The notes under the pieces are model-generated. The model saw only the letters and a list, made by a program, of their open reading frames with translations, was not told the origin of the DNA and did not search any database. A program made the translations under genes and the position numbers. Of a stretch of DNA of 64,000 nt, positions 43,552-52,638 are shown piece by piece. The stretch's first letter is position 1. Every line of letters starts with the position of its first letter. Origin of the DNA: Chryseobacterium paridis (GTDB lineage Bacteria > Bacteroidota > Bacteroidia > Flavobacteriales > Weeksellaceae); assembly GCF_016595215.1 (NCBI RefSeq), contig NZ_JAENHK010000010.1:1225390-1289389 (forward strand). Reading direction: 5' to 3'.

Positions 43552-43959
43552 ATGAAAAAATCAGCAATACTTCTAAGTATTTTTTGTTTTACATTCTTTT
43601 TCTCACAAAAGAATAAAAACTATTTACAAGTGGGCTACGCAAGTATATGCTGCGGAACTCCTTCGGAAGATCCTGTCATTAATTATATTGCACAATTTCA
43701 AAAAAAGAACAAAACCAAACAATTCGAAATTTACCGACAAAGTGGTTTGGGTAGAGAAGGTGAATTTAATATTTATATTGGAATTGATGCTTTAACAGAA
43801 AATAAAAAAAATAAGTTTATATCTGGACTAAAGGCTGCTGTTTCTTCCCAAAATGCAAAAAGAAAAAGCAATAGTGGAAACGTAAATTTTGACGAAACAC
43901 AAATTGTAACAAAAGCGGACCTAGCCAATGCAAGAAATCTAACTATCTATAAAAAATAA
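43552..43959 (+). CDS. Hypothetical exported protein (135 aa)
   Basis: Signal peptide in the first 19 residues (hydrophobic, ending FFFSQ), then a small mature domain of about 115 residues. It contains a paired-Cys motif YASICCGTPS near 28-37 and a Lys-rich C-terminus. I do not recognise the family. The SICCGTPS stretch may be a metal- or thiol-linked site. It lies between the beta-lactamase and a hydroxyacyl-CoA dehydrogenase gene with only 17 bp to the latter. Confidence 0.65.
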   Translation: MKKSAILLSIFCFTFFFSQKNKNYLQVGYASICCGTPSEDPVINYIAQFQKKNKTKQFEIYRQSGLGREGEFNIYIGIDALTENKKNKFISGLKAAVSSQNAKRKSNSGNVNFDETQIVTKADLANARNLTIYKK

Positions 43960-43976
43960 TTTAATTAAACGAAAAA

Positions 43977-44870
43977 ATGATCAAAAACGTTGTAGTTATC
44001 GGAGCTGGAACCATGGGAAATGGTATTGCACATACTTTTGCGCAAAGCGGATTTAAAGTAAGCCTGGTTGACGTATCTCAGGATGCTTTAGACAGAGGAT
44101 TAAAAACCATCACCACCAACCTCGACAGAATAATTGCAAAGGGTAACCTTACTGAAGAACAAAAAGCAGAAACTTTAGGAAATATCACCACTTTTACAGA
44201 ATTGAAAGGAGCTGTAGGATCAGCTGATCTGATTGTAGAAGCAGCGACTGAAAACCAGGATCTGAAACTAAAGATTTTTGGACAGATGGATGAATTTGCT
44301 CCAGCAAATTGTATCCTGGCAACCAATACTTCTTCCATTTCAATTACTAAAATAGCTGCAGCAACAAAGAGAGCAGACAAGGTAATTGGTATGCACTTCA
44401 TGAACCCTGTTCCTATTATGAAACTGGTAGAAATCATTAAAGGTTATTCTACTTCTAAAGAAACTTTTGACACGATTTATGAGATGAGTAAAACGTTAGG
44501 AAAGGTTCCAGTAGAAGTTAATGATTATCCAGGTTTCGTTGCCAACAGAATTTTAATGCCCATGATCAATGAGTCTATTGAAACATTGTATAATGGTGTT
44601 GCTGGTGTTGAAGAGATCGATACAGTAATGAAATTAGGAATGGCTCATCCAATGGGACCACTTCAGTTAGCAGATTTTATTGGACTAGATGTTTGCCTTG
44701 CTATTCTCAATGTAATGTATGATGGATTCAAAAATCCTAAATATGCTCCGAATCCGTTATTGGTAAATATGGTTATGGCCGGAAAACTAGGTGTAAAATC
44801 TGGTGAAGGTTTCTATGACTATTCTGAGAGCAAAAAAGCTGAAAAAGTTTCGAAAATGTTCACTAAATAA
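43977..44870 (+). CDS. 3-hydroxybutyryl-CoA dehydrogenase
   Basis: A 297-residue NAD(P)-dependent 3-hydroxyacyl-CoA dehydrogenase. The N-terminal Rossmann fold carries GAGTMGNG (7-14) and a VDVSQDAL end of beta-2. The catalytic His is in GMHFMNPVP, with the conserved Glu and Asn in the neighbouring segments. The C-terminal helical domain has DYPGFVANRILMPMINE and KLGMAHPMGPLQLADFIGLD. It serves short-chain acyl-CoA oxidation or butyrate/PHB-type metabolism. Confidence 0.94.
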   Translation: MIKNVVVIGAGTMGNGIAHTFAQSGFKVSLVDVSQDALDRGLKTITTNLDRIIAKGNLTEEQKAETLGNITTFTELKGAVGSADLIVEAATENQDLKLKIFGQMDEFAPANCILATNTSSISITKIAAATKRADKVIGMHFMNPVPIMKLVEIIKGYSTSKETFDTIYEMSKTLGKVPVEVNDYPGFVANRILMPMINESIETLYNGVAGVEEIDTVMKLGMAHPMGPLQLADFIGLDVCLAILNVMYDGFKNPKYAPNPLLVNMVMAGKLGVKSGEGFYDYSESKKAEKVSKMFTK

Positions 44871-44897
44871 CTGCCTATTATAATCTTTTGCAACTTA

Positions 44898-46214
44898 ATG
44901 AAAATTAAAGAAAAGAATATTCAAATAACATTGGTCATCATTACTTTAATGATGACCATTTTACGTTTTTTACTTAATGAAAAAGGCAGAGTAAATCCAG
45001 ATTCAATCCGATATATGAGGTTTGCTCATATATTACCAACCATTGATAATACAACCACTCCATTAGGATATCCTTTAAGCATTAAATTGTTTACTTATTT
45101 TGGCTTTGATGAATTTTGGAGTAGCAAGATAGTAGGAATTTTGGCATTTCTTTGTATCATTACTTTTGCGTGGAAAAAGAAATTTTATGTCAGAGAGTCC
45201 ATAATTGTTAGTGCATTATTTAGTTTTGTTTCTATATATGCCTATACAATGAGTGAGGCATTGATTCTTCCTTTTGTCTTTCTTTTTTTATATACTGCCC
45301 ATCTTATCATTACTGAGAAATTAGAAAAAGGTAAGGCTATCTTCTATCTTTCTTTATCTTTAATCACATTATATAACATTCGATATAGCTCCCTTTTTAT
45401 AATAGGTGGAACCGGGCTTTTCGGCTTATTGGTATGGAAAAGAAAATATTCTCAATCATTCATATTTTCAGCAGCTATTGCATGTGCTTTTATTGTTTTG
45501 TACAAATTTTTATTTTTAGATTATTTCAATGAAAACTATATCAATCAGGCATTGGAAATTGGTCTTCATTCTACACCACAACTATTAATTGAATTATTTC
45601 AGGGACTCACCACTACTTTCAATCCATTCATCCACATGTCTGATCCGGGAGGAGGATTGGTTAATTATGGTATTTATGGTATAGGTTTACTAAATATTCT
45701 GTTGATCGTTTTTTTGTCTATTAAAAGTAAGCTTTCAGATACTGAATTTTTCTTTCTTATTATAGGTATTTCGGGAATAATCTGTTCCTATTTTGTTCAA
45801 TATTTCTATTCTGTAAACCCACTAGATTACCGATTATTGGCACCTTTTAGCTTTCCAATATGGCTCTTCTATTTCAAAAGAATGTTTGATCTTTTTGATC
45901 TTAAAGTATATGCGATTGGAGCATTAAGTATAATATCAGGAATACTTTTCACCTGGCTCTCAAAAGGAGACTATCTTGAAAATAGAAAAAATATAAAGCA
46001 ATTTTTAAAATCTGAGAACCTACAATTTATACCTATCAAATTCTATGTAGAAGAAACTGAGGATCTGGAAAAAATACAAATTGCAGAGTTAATAAGTACA
46101 GTAAACCCTAATGTAACCCTAACCTACAAGCCTAAAGATACCTTGCAAAAAACCACACTTACACAGTACAAAGTTTTACAAAAAATTAGGATCGACAAGA
46201 ACAAATATCAATAA
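44898..46214 (+). CDS. Polytopic membrane protein, possible GT-C glycosyltransferase
   Basis: A 438-residue protein with roughly ten transmembrane segments and a 70-residue soluble C-terminus. An N-terminal loop reads RVNPDSIRYMRFAHILP, similar to the acidic first-loop motif of GT-C glycosyltransferases, followed by PLGYPLSIKLF. That fits lipid-linked sugar transfer, but the match is short. No clear operon partner. Function unresolved. Confidence 0.6.
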   Translation: MKIKEKNIQITLVIITLMMTILRFLLNEKGRVNPDSIRYMRFAHILPTIDNTTTPLGYPLSIKLFTYFGFDEFWSSKIVGILAFLCIITFAWKKKFYVRESIIVSALFSFVSIYAYTMSEALILPFVFLFLYTAHLIITEKLEKGKAIFYLSLSLITLYNIRYSSLFIIGGTGLFGLLVWKRKYSQSFIFSAAIACAFIVLYKFLFLDYFNENYINQALEIGLHSTPQLLIELFQGLTTTFNPFIHMSDPGGGLVNYGIYGIGLLNILLIVFLSIKSKLSDTEFFFLIIGISGIICSYFVQYFYSVNPLDYRLLAPFSFPIWLFYFKRMFDLFDLKVYAIGALSIISGILFTWLSKGDYLENRKNIKQFLKSENLQFIPIKFYVEETEDLEKIQIAELISTVNPNVTLTYKPKDTLQKTTLTQYKVLQKIRIDKNKYQ

Positions 46215-46220
46215 TTTTAT

Positions 46221-46228
46221 TATCTTTG
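46221..46228 (+). promoter_or_regulatory. -7 box for 79-aa acidic protein gene
   Basis: TATCTTTG matches TAnnTTTG, 22 bp before ATG 46251. No strong -33 box. Confidence 0.5.
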
Positions 46229-46250
46229 AGAAAGTTAAAATATTAAAAAA

Positions 46251-46490
46251 ATGAAATTACCAAAGTTTTTATTAGCAGATAATTCGGAATTTCCTGAGGA
46301 TTTATTCGTGGTTCATACTGAATACCCAAGATTTATCTTAAACGTTGAGGAAGAAGAAGTTGAATGGCTAGATGATTTGGAGGGAGACGATGAAGAGACC
46401 ATGGCAGATGAAGCTACTAAAGTGGTAGAAGCAGCTTTCAAATGGTGTGACGAAGAATTGGCTAAGTACGACGAAGAAGAGGAAGAATAA
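46251..46490 (+). CDS. Conserved acidic protein of Flavobacteriia (79 aa)
   Basis: A 79-residue soluble protein that starts MKLPKFLLADNSEFPEDLFVVHTE (outline: PKFLLADNS, FPEDLFVVH) and ends in an Asp/Glu-rich tail (DEELAKYDEEEEE). It has the look of a small conserved protein of this class that I have seen without a function. It has its own -7 box and terminator, which supports it as real. Net charge is strongly negative. Confidence 0.75.
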   Translation: MKLPKFLLADNSEFPEDLFVVHTEYPRFILNVEEEEVEWLDDLEGDDEETMADEATKVVEAAFKWCDEELAKYDEEEEE

Positions 46491-46510
46491 GAAAACCTTA
46501 AAAACATAAA

Positions 46511-46535
46511 AAAGGAACTCAATAGAGTTCCTTTT
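46511..46535 (+). terminator. Terminator after 79-aa gene
   Basis: Stem AAAGGAACTC / GAGTTCCTTT with a 4-nt loop and T-rich tail, 20 bp past the stop; it also faces the converging META-domain gene. Confidence 0.88.
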
Positions 46536-46540
46536 ATTTT

Positions 46541-46951
46541 TTATTCTGATTTATTGAATTTCAATAACAAAAGATTGTCTTTATACAATTCTAAGGTAGT
46601 TCCGGAAATTACATATTTATTTGCTTTTCCTACCATATCCATAAAGTTCTGCTCTACATTCATATTATCACAAGCCATTTTAGTAGAACCCATTTGGCCT
46701 GCGGAAAAATTACCTGTTGAAGCATCTAATTTTACAGTTCCAAAATAATTATTACACCCTCCGTTTCCATTGATCTTTTCTCCTTCGATATTCAATGTAG
46801 GAACTTTTCCTTTTACATTGTCTGCTAAGGTCCATTTTGTGTTTACTAATGAAGGCTGAGATTTTCCTACTTTTGAAGCAGATGCGCTTGACATAGTTCC
46901 GCACGACGCCAAAATCACGGCTGCACTTATACTTAAAAAAAGATTTTTCAT
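46541..46951 (-). CDS. META-domain lipoprotein (HslJ-like)
   Basis: About 136 residues from ATG 46951: a lipoprotein signal with lipobox ILASC (Cys17), then a META domain. It contains the family patterns VNTKWTL, GNGGCNNYFGTVK and TKMACDNMNVEQNFM. The domain is shared with HslJ and is thought to be a small envelope beta-barrel-like fold; its role is unclear. I chose the internal ATG because the longer frame adds 43 residues ahead of an obvious signal peptide. Confidence 0.85.
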   Translation of the reverse strand: MKNLFLSISAAVILASCGTMSSASASKVGKSQPSLVNTKWTLADNVKGKVPTLNIEGEKINGNGGCNNYFGTVKLDASTGNFSAGQMGSTKMACDNMNVEQNFMDMVGKANKYVISGTTLELYKDNLLLLKFNKSE

Positions 46952-47084
46952 TTTTTTCTTTTTTGATTTAACCAAATTTACGGAAATTATATTATTTAAA
47001 CGGTTTTCAAAGAATTTTATTATGCTATGGGACTTTATCTTTGTGAAAATATTTGCCTTAAAGTATCGGTAATCCGACACAAAA

Positions 47085-47106
47085 AAACGGGCTTGATAGC
47101 CCGTTT
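47085..47106 (-). terminator. pheT terminator, same arms as dispersed repeat
   Basis: Stem AAACGGGCT / AGCCCGTTT with a 4-nt loop, 21 bp past the pheT stop and followed by T7 on the minus strand. The arms equal those of the repeat hairpins at 15104-15123 and 63194-63213. Confidence 0.85.
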
Positions 47107-47126
47107 ATAATTATATAGATGATTTA

Positions 47127-49529
47127 TTAAGATCTTAGTTCAGCATTGAATTCTTTCTGGAAAGATTTGATTAGAGAATCCATTACTTCTGAAATCTCTT
47201 TTTCTTCCAATGTTTTTCCTTCGTTTAATAATTCAAAACTCATAGCATAAGATTTTTTCCCTTCAGGAAGGTTTTTCCCTTCATATACATCGAATAAATT
47301 AATTCCTTTGATGAATGGCGATTTATTCTTTTTAGCCGTTTGATATAATTCCTGATAAGTGATATTTTTATCGATCAACAATGCTAAATCTCTTCTGATC
47401 TTATTGAATTTAGGAATATCCTTAAATTTCAATTCATTGGTTGAACGCAGTTGCTGAGCCAATTCCAACTCAATTTCAGCATAGAAACAATCCTGATCAA
47501 TATCGAAATCTTTCAATAGGTTTGCTGAAACTTTTCCAATTCTTACTAATGTTTTACCATCCACATCATACGTTAATACATCAGAGAATCTATCGTCAGA
47601 TAAAGCAACCTCTTTATAGTCGATTGCCAATCTTTCCAGCAATACCTTAACATAAGCCTTTAGATTATAAAAATCTGTTGCTGATTTTGGCTGCAACCAG
47701 TTTTCTGCAACATCTCTTCCAGAAACCAGAATCGCCAATTGCTTTCTTTCTTCGTATTGAGCTCTTTTGTGATAGATCTTCCCAAATTCAAAGAACTTAA
47801 TATCCTGATTCTTCCTATTGATATTATATATTGCATTTTGAAGAAGGCCTTCCAATAAAGACTTTCTCATAAATGCCAGGTCACCACTTAAAGGATTCAA
47901 TAACTTTACAGCATCCGTTTCATCTTTTACAGAAGTTAAAGAGTTGTTCATTACTTCATTGAAACCTAAGCCTTGCAATGTTCTTGCCCAATTATTTTCT
48001 AATTCATCCTGATCGTTTGCGCTTAATTTAACAGGAGTAAATGATATTTTCTGAGGAGCATCAATCTTGTTATATCCATAGATTCTTAAGATCTCTTCAA
48101 TAACGTCTATTTCTCTTGTTACATCCGCTCTGTAAGCAGGAACAGAGATTTCTAATCCATTTTGAATCTCATTTAAGACTTTTATTTCAAGAGCTTTTAA
48201 AATCTCTTTTACTTTCTCTCTGTGAATTTTAGTTCCTAAAATCTGTTCAATTTTAGAGAATCTAATAATCACATAGCTGTCTTCAATTTTCTTTGGATAT
48301 TCTTCTAATAGCTCGCCTACTAATTTTCCTTCTGCAATTTCCTGAATCAGTTTAATGGCGTGAGTGATCGCTGTTCTAGTAAGATTAGGATCTACTCCTC
48401 TTTCGAATCTGAACGATGCATCCGTATTCAATCCGTGAAATTTAGCTCCTTTTCTTACCGCTATCGGATTGAAATAAGCACTTTCCAGGAAAATAGTTTT
48501 CGTTTCATTAGAAACTCCGGAATTAGCACCGCCAAAAACTCCGGCAATACACATTGGCTTATCTTTTCCGTCTTTGATCATCACCTCAGAACCATTTAAG
48601 GTTCTTTCAACACCATCTAAAGTCGTAAATTTCGTTCCCTTTTTAACTGTTCCTACTTTTACTTTTTTATCTGCAATTTTATCTGCATCAAAAGCATGAA
48701 GTGGCTGTCCTAATCCATGAAGGATATAATTTGTAATATCTACAATATTGTTGATCGGACTCAGTCCGATTGCTTTTAATCTGTTTTTTAACCAAGCCGG
48801 AGATTCAGCTACTTTTACATCTTCAATAACAGCTCCAATATATCTCGGACATAGCTCAGCATTTTCCACTTCTAAAGTAAAAGAATGAGAGCCTTCATTG
48901 TTTAATGGTTCAGAAGCTACTTTTTCGAATTGTGCTTTCTGTTGGTTGGTTGATAGAAAAGCATATAGATCTCTTGCAACACCATAGTGTGACATAGCAT
49001 CTGTCCTGTTTGGCGTTAAACCAATTTCAATTACCTCATCATTTTCCAATTCAAAATACTCTGCAAAATTCTTCCCGACTTCATATTTCGTTTCATCCAA
49101 AACCATGATTCCACCATGGTCATCGCTAAGTCCTAATTCGTCTTCAGCACAGATCATCCCTTGTGAAACTTCACTTCTGATCTTTGCTTCTTTGATTTCA
49201 AAAAAGTTACCGGTTTTATCGTAGATCTTGGTTCCAACAACTGCTACAGGAACTGTTTGCCCTGCTTCTACATTAGGAGCACCACAAACAATGTTAAGTA
49301 CTTTACCATTTCCAATGTCTACGGTTGTTTTCTTCAGTTTGTCTGCATTAGGATGCTTTTCGCAGGTTAAAACTTTACCTACAACAATTCCTTCCAAACT
49401 CCCTTTTACACTTTCAAATTTATCTATACCTTCAACTTCAAGACCAATATCAGTAAGGAATTCACCGATTCTTTCAGTCTTCAATTCCGTTTTTATATAA
49501 TCTCTTAGCCAGTTATTTGATATTTTCAT
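47127..49529 (-). CDS. pheT: Phenylalanyl-tRNA synthetase beta chain
   Basis: An 800-residue PheT. The N-terminal tRNA-binding (EMAP/OB-like) part is at about 40-150 (VLTCEKHPNADKLK; VCGAPNVEAGQ). The B3/B4 editing domain lies around 215-390 with FTLEVENAELCPRYIG. B5 contains SYVIIRFSKIEQILG, the catalytic-like core follows, and the ferredoxin-like anticodon-binding domain is at the C-terminus. It functions with PheS, whose gene is not adjacent here. No leader peptide or T-box-like element was seen upstream. Confidence 0.96.
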   Translation of the reverse strand: MKISNNWLRDYIKTELKTERIGEFLTDIGLEVEGIDKFESVKGSLEGIVVGKVLTCEKHPNADKLKKTTVDIGNGKVLNIVCGAPNVEAGQTVPVAVVGTKIYDKTGNFFEIKEAKIRSEVSQGMICAEDELGLSDDHGGIMVLDETKYEVGKNFAEYFELENDEVIEIGLTPNRTDAMSHYGVARDLYAFLSTNQQKAQFEKVASEPLNNEGSHSFTLEVENAELCPRYIGAVIEDVKVAESPAWLKNRLKAIGLSPINNIVDITNYILHGLGQPLHAFDADKIADKKVKVGTVKKGTKFTTLDGVERTLNGSEVMIKDGKDKPMCIAGVFGGANSGVSNETKTIFLESAYFNPIAVRKGAKFHGLNTDASFRFERGVDPNLTRTAITHAIKLIQEIAEGKLVGELLEEYPKKIEDSYVIIRFSKIEQILGTKIHREKVKEILKALEIKVLNEIQNGLEISVPAYRADVTREIDVIEEILRIYGYNKIDAPQKISFTPVKLSANDQDELENNWARTLQGLGFNEVMNNSLTSVKDETDAVKLLNPLSGDLAFMRKSLLEGLLQNAIYNINRKNQDIKFFEFGKIYHKRAQYEERKQLAILVSGRDVAENWLQPKSATDFYNLKAYVKVLLERLAIDYKEVALSDDRFSDVLTYDVDGKTLVRIGKVSANLLKDFDIDQDCFYAEIELELAQQLRSTNELKFKDIPKFNKIRRDLALLIDKNITYQELYQTAKKNKSPFIKGINLFDVYEGKNLPEGKKSYAMSFELLNEGKTLEEKEISEVMDSLIKSFQKEFNAELRS

Positions 49530-49688
49530 CTGCTTAAATCTATTTTTTATCGGTTAAATGTCCCCATTACACGGTTTCATCCACTTTATTTTGAAAAATT
49601 TTACTTCGAATTTTGCGTTTACAAAGGTCGTGTTTTTTTAAGAAATAACGAAATTTTTAACTTCACAACTGACCATAAAAACAAAAAA

Positions 49689-49716
49689 AAGAGGTCTTGA
49701 AAACTCAAAACCTCTT
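49689..49716 (-). terminator. dnaN terminator
   Basis: Stem AAGAGGTCTTGA / TCAAAACCTCTT (one mismatch) with a 4-nt loop and T8 on the minus strand, 22 bp past the stop. Confidence 0.85.
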
Positions 49717-49737
49717 GTATATTAATTTAACTTAATC

Positions 49738-50868
49738 TTACAATCCAATTACCGGCATTGACAACATTAAGATATTTTCGTTTTCTTCAAGACCATCAAG
49801 AGGCTCAATAATTCCTGGTCTGTTAGGTTGAGACATTTTCATTGTGATATCGTCAGAACCAAGAATCGTCAACATTTCAGTTAAAAATTTAGAGCTAAAT
49901 CCGATGTTGATGTCCTCTCCGTTATAATCACAAGGAATCTGCATATCTGCCTTGTTAGCATATTCTGTATCTTCTGCATGAAGGTGAAGAATGTTTGCTG
50001 ACAATTTAAATCTAACCTGATTTGTTGATTTGTTAGACATGATCGATGCTCTTTTGATTGCTCCTAACAAAAGGTTTCTGTTGATCGTCAATACATTTGG
50101 ATTTTCTTTTGGAATTACCGCAGTATAGTTAGGGTATTTTCCATCGATCAATCTACAGATCCAGATATGCTTACCAAAAGTAAACTTAGCCATATTCTCA
50201 TTGAAATCGATGGTAACATCTTCGTTCGAACTTGCTAAGATATTTTTGAAAATATTTAAAGGTTTTTTAGGCATGATGAATTCCATGGGTTCAGCATTCA
50301 TCAGATCCATTCTCTTGTAAACAACCAATCTGTGAGAATCTGTAGAAACAAAATTCGTTTCATTTTCTCCAAACTGGAAAAGAACTCCTGTCATTACAGG
50401 ACGAAGAGAATCATTACTTGTTGCAAAAAGCGTATTGGTAAGTGCTTCGGACAAAACTCCCGCAGACATGGTTACACTTTGGGAAGCATCAAATTCCGGT
50501 AATTCCGGATAATCATCTGCATTATCCAATGCTACCGCAAAATTATCCTTTTCATCTAAGATCTCTAGCTGGCTTCCCGTTCCTTCTGCATTATCTTTTA
50601 CAGACAATGTAAGAGGTTGTTCACCATAAGTTTTGATAAAATCTTGAAAAATTTTAGCAGGAACGGCAAATTTACCCGAATCATCAGACTTCACTTCTAA
50701 AGAAGTAACAAGCGTTGTTTCGCCATCAGATGCCGTAATGGTAACTTGATTTTCGTTTAGTTCGATAAGATAGTTTTCTAAAATCGGTCTCGATTGAGAG
50801 CTTGATATTACGCCACTTACAGTTTGCAAAGCCTTCTGCAGTTCACCACTTGAAATAATAAATTTCAT
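49738..50868 (-). CDS. dnaN: DNA polymerase III sliding clamp (beta subunit)
   Basis: A 376-residue clamp that encircles DNA and tethers the replicase. All three clamp domains are present: MKFIISSGELQKALQTVSGVIS at the start (outline), FVSTDSHRLVVYK in the middle domain, and the C-terminal EPLDG plus LSMPVIGL, the canonical dimer/partner-binding end. There is no dnaA or origin-like cluster here, so it does not mark an origin in this window. Confidence 0.96.
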   Translation of the reverse strand: MKFIISSGELQKALQTVSGVISSSQSRPILENYLIELNENQVTITASDGETTLVTSLEVKSDDSGKFAVPAKIFQDFIKTYGEQPLTLSVKDNAEGTGSQLEILDEKDNFAVALDNADDYPELPEFDASQSVTMSAGVLSEALTNTLFATSNDSLRPVMTGVLFQFGENETNFVSTDSHRLVVYKRMDLMNAEPMEFIMPKKPLNIFKNILASSNEDVTIDFNENMAKFTFGKHIWICRLIDGKYPNYTAVIPKENPNVLTINRNLLLGAIKRASIMSNKSTNQVRFKLSANILHLHAEDTEYANKADMQIPCDYNGEDINIGFSSKFLTEMLTILGSDDITMKMSQPNRPGIIEPLDGLEENENILMLSMPVIGL

Positions 50869-50889
50869 AGATTTAAAAATAAATTTTTA

Positions 50890-50897
50890 CAAATATA
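50890..50897 (-). promoter_or_regulatory. -7 box for dnaN
   Basis: CAAATATA on the plus strand reads TATATTTG on the minus strand, matching TAnnTTTG, 22 bp upstream of the dnaN ATG. Confidence 0.5.
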
Positions 50898-51042
50898 ATA
50901 AATAGAAAATAGATTAAAAAATATAATTCTGAGAGTTATTAACAACGAGTAAAAGATTTTTATAACTACTTCCGGTACACTTTTTTTGATGATAAAACCA
51001 TCATAAAGGACTAAAGATAGGCATTTTCTTTAAGCAATTAAT

Positions 51043-51050
51043 TATATTTG
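51043..51050 (+). promoter_or_regulatory. -7 box for diacylglycerol kinase gene
   Basis: TATATTTG matches TAnnTTTG, 19 bp before ATG 51069; it overlaps the first codons of a longer frame and so argues for the internal start. Confidence 0.5.
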
Positions 51051-51068
51051 TACATAATCTTTTCTATC

Positions 51069-51425
51069 ATGCGCAAACCACCTATTCATAGAAGTTTCCT
51101 GAATGCTTTTCGAGGTGTTTTTTTGATGATAAAAACGGAAAGAAACTTCCAAATTGAGTTTGTAGCCCTTCTTATTAACCTTTTTCTCATTTTTTATTTG
51201 CATTTATCCAGTATAGATGCTGCCTTAATTCTTATCGTGTCTTTTGGGGTTTTAGGTGCTGAAATTTTCAATACGGCTATTGAAAGGATCTGTGATATTG
51301 TTCAGCCTGAATTTGACCGGAGAATAGGGTTTATTAAAGATGTTTCGGCAGGCGCCGTAATTCTTATGGCTACTGTTTCCGTGATTGTTGGAATTTTAGT
51401 GTATTGGAAATATATTTTCGGCTAG
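51069..51425 (+). CDS. dgkA: Diacylglycerol/undecaprenol kinase (DgkA family)
   Basis: About 118 residues from ATG 51069, with three transmembrane helices. Family motifs are NAFRGVFLMIKTERNFQIE at the N-terminus, GAEIFNTAIERICD (the catalytic Glu region) and FIKDVSAGAVIL. It phosphorylates diacylglycerol or undecaprenol at the inner membrane, recycling lipid carriers. Chosen start is supported by the -7 box at 51043. Confidence 0.9.
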   Translation: MRKPPIHRSFLNAFRGVFLMIKTERNFQIEFVALLINLFLIFYLHLSSIDAALILIVSFGVLGAEIFNTAIERICDIVQPEFDRRIGFIKDVSAGAVILMATVSVIVGILVYWKYIFG

Positions 51426-51464
51426 AATTCTTGTTTTATTCTTCCTCAGATTAGGCTGTTATCT

Positions 51465-51571
51465 GTCATTCAGAACGAAACGCAGTGTAGTGAAGAATCT
51501 ATAAAAATAAAAAATCTGTTTATTCTAGGTTGCAGAGATTCCACGCTTCACTTCGTTTCGCTCTGAATGAC
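51465..51571. repeat. Inverted-repeat element with 36-bp arms
   Basis: Left arm 51465-51500 begins GTCATTCAGAACGAAACG; right arm 51536-51571 is its complement with about eight differences (reading GTCATTCAGAGCGAAACG on the minus strand). The spacer is 35 bp. The arms contain GTGAAGAATCT, related to the GAGATTCTTCAC stretch in the 341-bp repeat. It lies between converging genes and carries no ORF, so it is MITE- or REP-like. Confidence 0.82.
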
Positions 51572-51665
51572 AAGGTTGTTCTGGTTACAAAATTTCCTAA
51601 ATCTCCCAAATCTTCTTTTTGTGTTATTCGTGAAGAACAATTAGTGCTATTTGTGTTTAAAAAAC

Positions 51666-51998
51666 CTATTGACCAACGTAAATAAATCCTTTCTTTCCAG
51701 ATTTGAAAGTGGTTTCAATTCTTTTATAATCATCTACTTCGTATTCATCCGCCTGAAGGATTTCTTCTTCTGTCACCTCAAAAAGAATCCCTTCCACTTC
51801 ATCTTCAATATTTTCTGAAAACTGTAAAATCGGGTGATACTTCTGATTGCTTTTCCTGAGTACTTCGGGATCAGTAATCTCCAACATTTTTAGAATGTAA
51901 TTGGTAAGAATATCCTTTTGACCTTTCAACAATCTTCCAAATGTTTCGATCTGAACTTTTTCATTCTGTAAGGTTCCGTATGAAAATAGATAAGGCAT
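51666..51998 (-). CDS. Gamma-glutamylcyclotransferase-like (AIG2) protein
   Basis: A 110-residue protein with the family opening PYLFSYGTLQNEKVQIETFGR (LFSYGTLQ is the substrate-binding loop), the Glu-containing VEGILFEVTEEEILQADEYE segment and the YKRIE strand. It probably acts on gamma-glutamyl amines or is a related cyclotransferase. It lies 0 bp downstream of the SGNH hydrolase gene (stop next to start), so the pair is co-transcribed. Confidence 0.85.
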   Translation of the reverse strand: MPYLFSYGTLQNEKVQIETFGRLLKGQKDILTNYILKMLEITDPEVLRKSNQKYHPILQFSENIEDEVEGILFEVTEEEILQADEYEVDDYKRIETTFKSGKKGFIYVGQ

Positions 51999-52625
51999 TT
52001 ATAAATATTTTTCAATGATTGGTATTGCGATTTCCGCCATCATTCCATATCCTTTTTCGTTAGGATGAACCCCATCTTGAGAAAGTAAAATTTCTTTATC
52101 TTCTAAAAATGCAGTATAAAAATCAATGTACATGAATGAGTTTTCAAGAGCGATATCCTGAAGAATTTTATTGTACACCAAAACCTCACTGTTGGTTCTT
52201 AGTTTTCCGGAAGCTACCTGAACCCCATCTACATTTTTAGAAAATGGTAAAATGCTAATGAGATAAACATCATTCGTGAATTGTTTTGCATATTGAATTG
52301 CGGTCAAAATATTTTCCCTGAACTGATCAGGAGCTACCATCTGACTTCCATTTTTTATAGCTAAATCATTAGCTCCATATGCTATAAAAACAACGTTTCC
52401 TTCTGCAGAGTTCCGCGCATCTAATTCGTGTGGCATTCTTTTTATCAGACCTTCTGTTGTCTCACCTCCTATTCCTAGATTGTAAACAATGACTTCATTG
52501 CTTCCCTCGTGGAATTTTTGTAAAGCATATCTTTTTAAAATATCTACCCATCCTCCAAATACCCCATCATATTCTCCATAGGTAATACTGTCTCCGAAGA
52601 ACAGTGCATAAATCATTTTCTTCAT
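51999..52625 (-). CDS. SGNH/GDSL hydrolase
   Basis: A 208-residue lipase/esterase of the SGNH fold. Block I FFGDSITYGEY holds the nucleophile Ser, block II is the Gly in GIGGETTEG, block III is GAND and block V DGVHPNEKG holds the Asp-His pair. No signal peptide, so it is cytoplasmic and may be a thioesterase/lysophospholipase-type enzyme. It is located between barstar and the AIG2-like gene on the same strand. Confidence 0.9.
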   Translation of the reverse strand: MKKMIYALFFGDSITYGEYDGVFGGWVDILKRYALQKFHEGSNEVIVYNLGIGGETTEGLIKRMPHELDARNSAEGNVVFIAYGANDLAIKNGSQMVAPDQFRENILTAIQYAKQFTNDVYLISILPFSKNVDGVQVASGKLRTNSEVLVYNKILQDIALENSFMYIDFYTAFLEDKEILLSQDGVHPNEKGYGMMAEIAIPIIEKYL

Positions 52626-52638
52626 TATAAGTCTTAGC

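Noticed and set aside
46511..46535. Riboswitch or attenuator upstream of the META-domain gene
   Set aside because: The hairpin is a simple terminator between converging genes and lies at the 3' end, not upstream.
47127..49529. T-box or leader-peptide attenuator for pheT
   Set aside because: The sequence upstream of the start (49530-49680) holds no Phe-rich leader ORF or T-box-like core that I can see.
49738..50868. dnaN as a marker of the replication origin
   Set aside because: No dnaA, DnaA-box cluster or other origin genes lie nearby; dnaN is often separate from the origin in this phylum.
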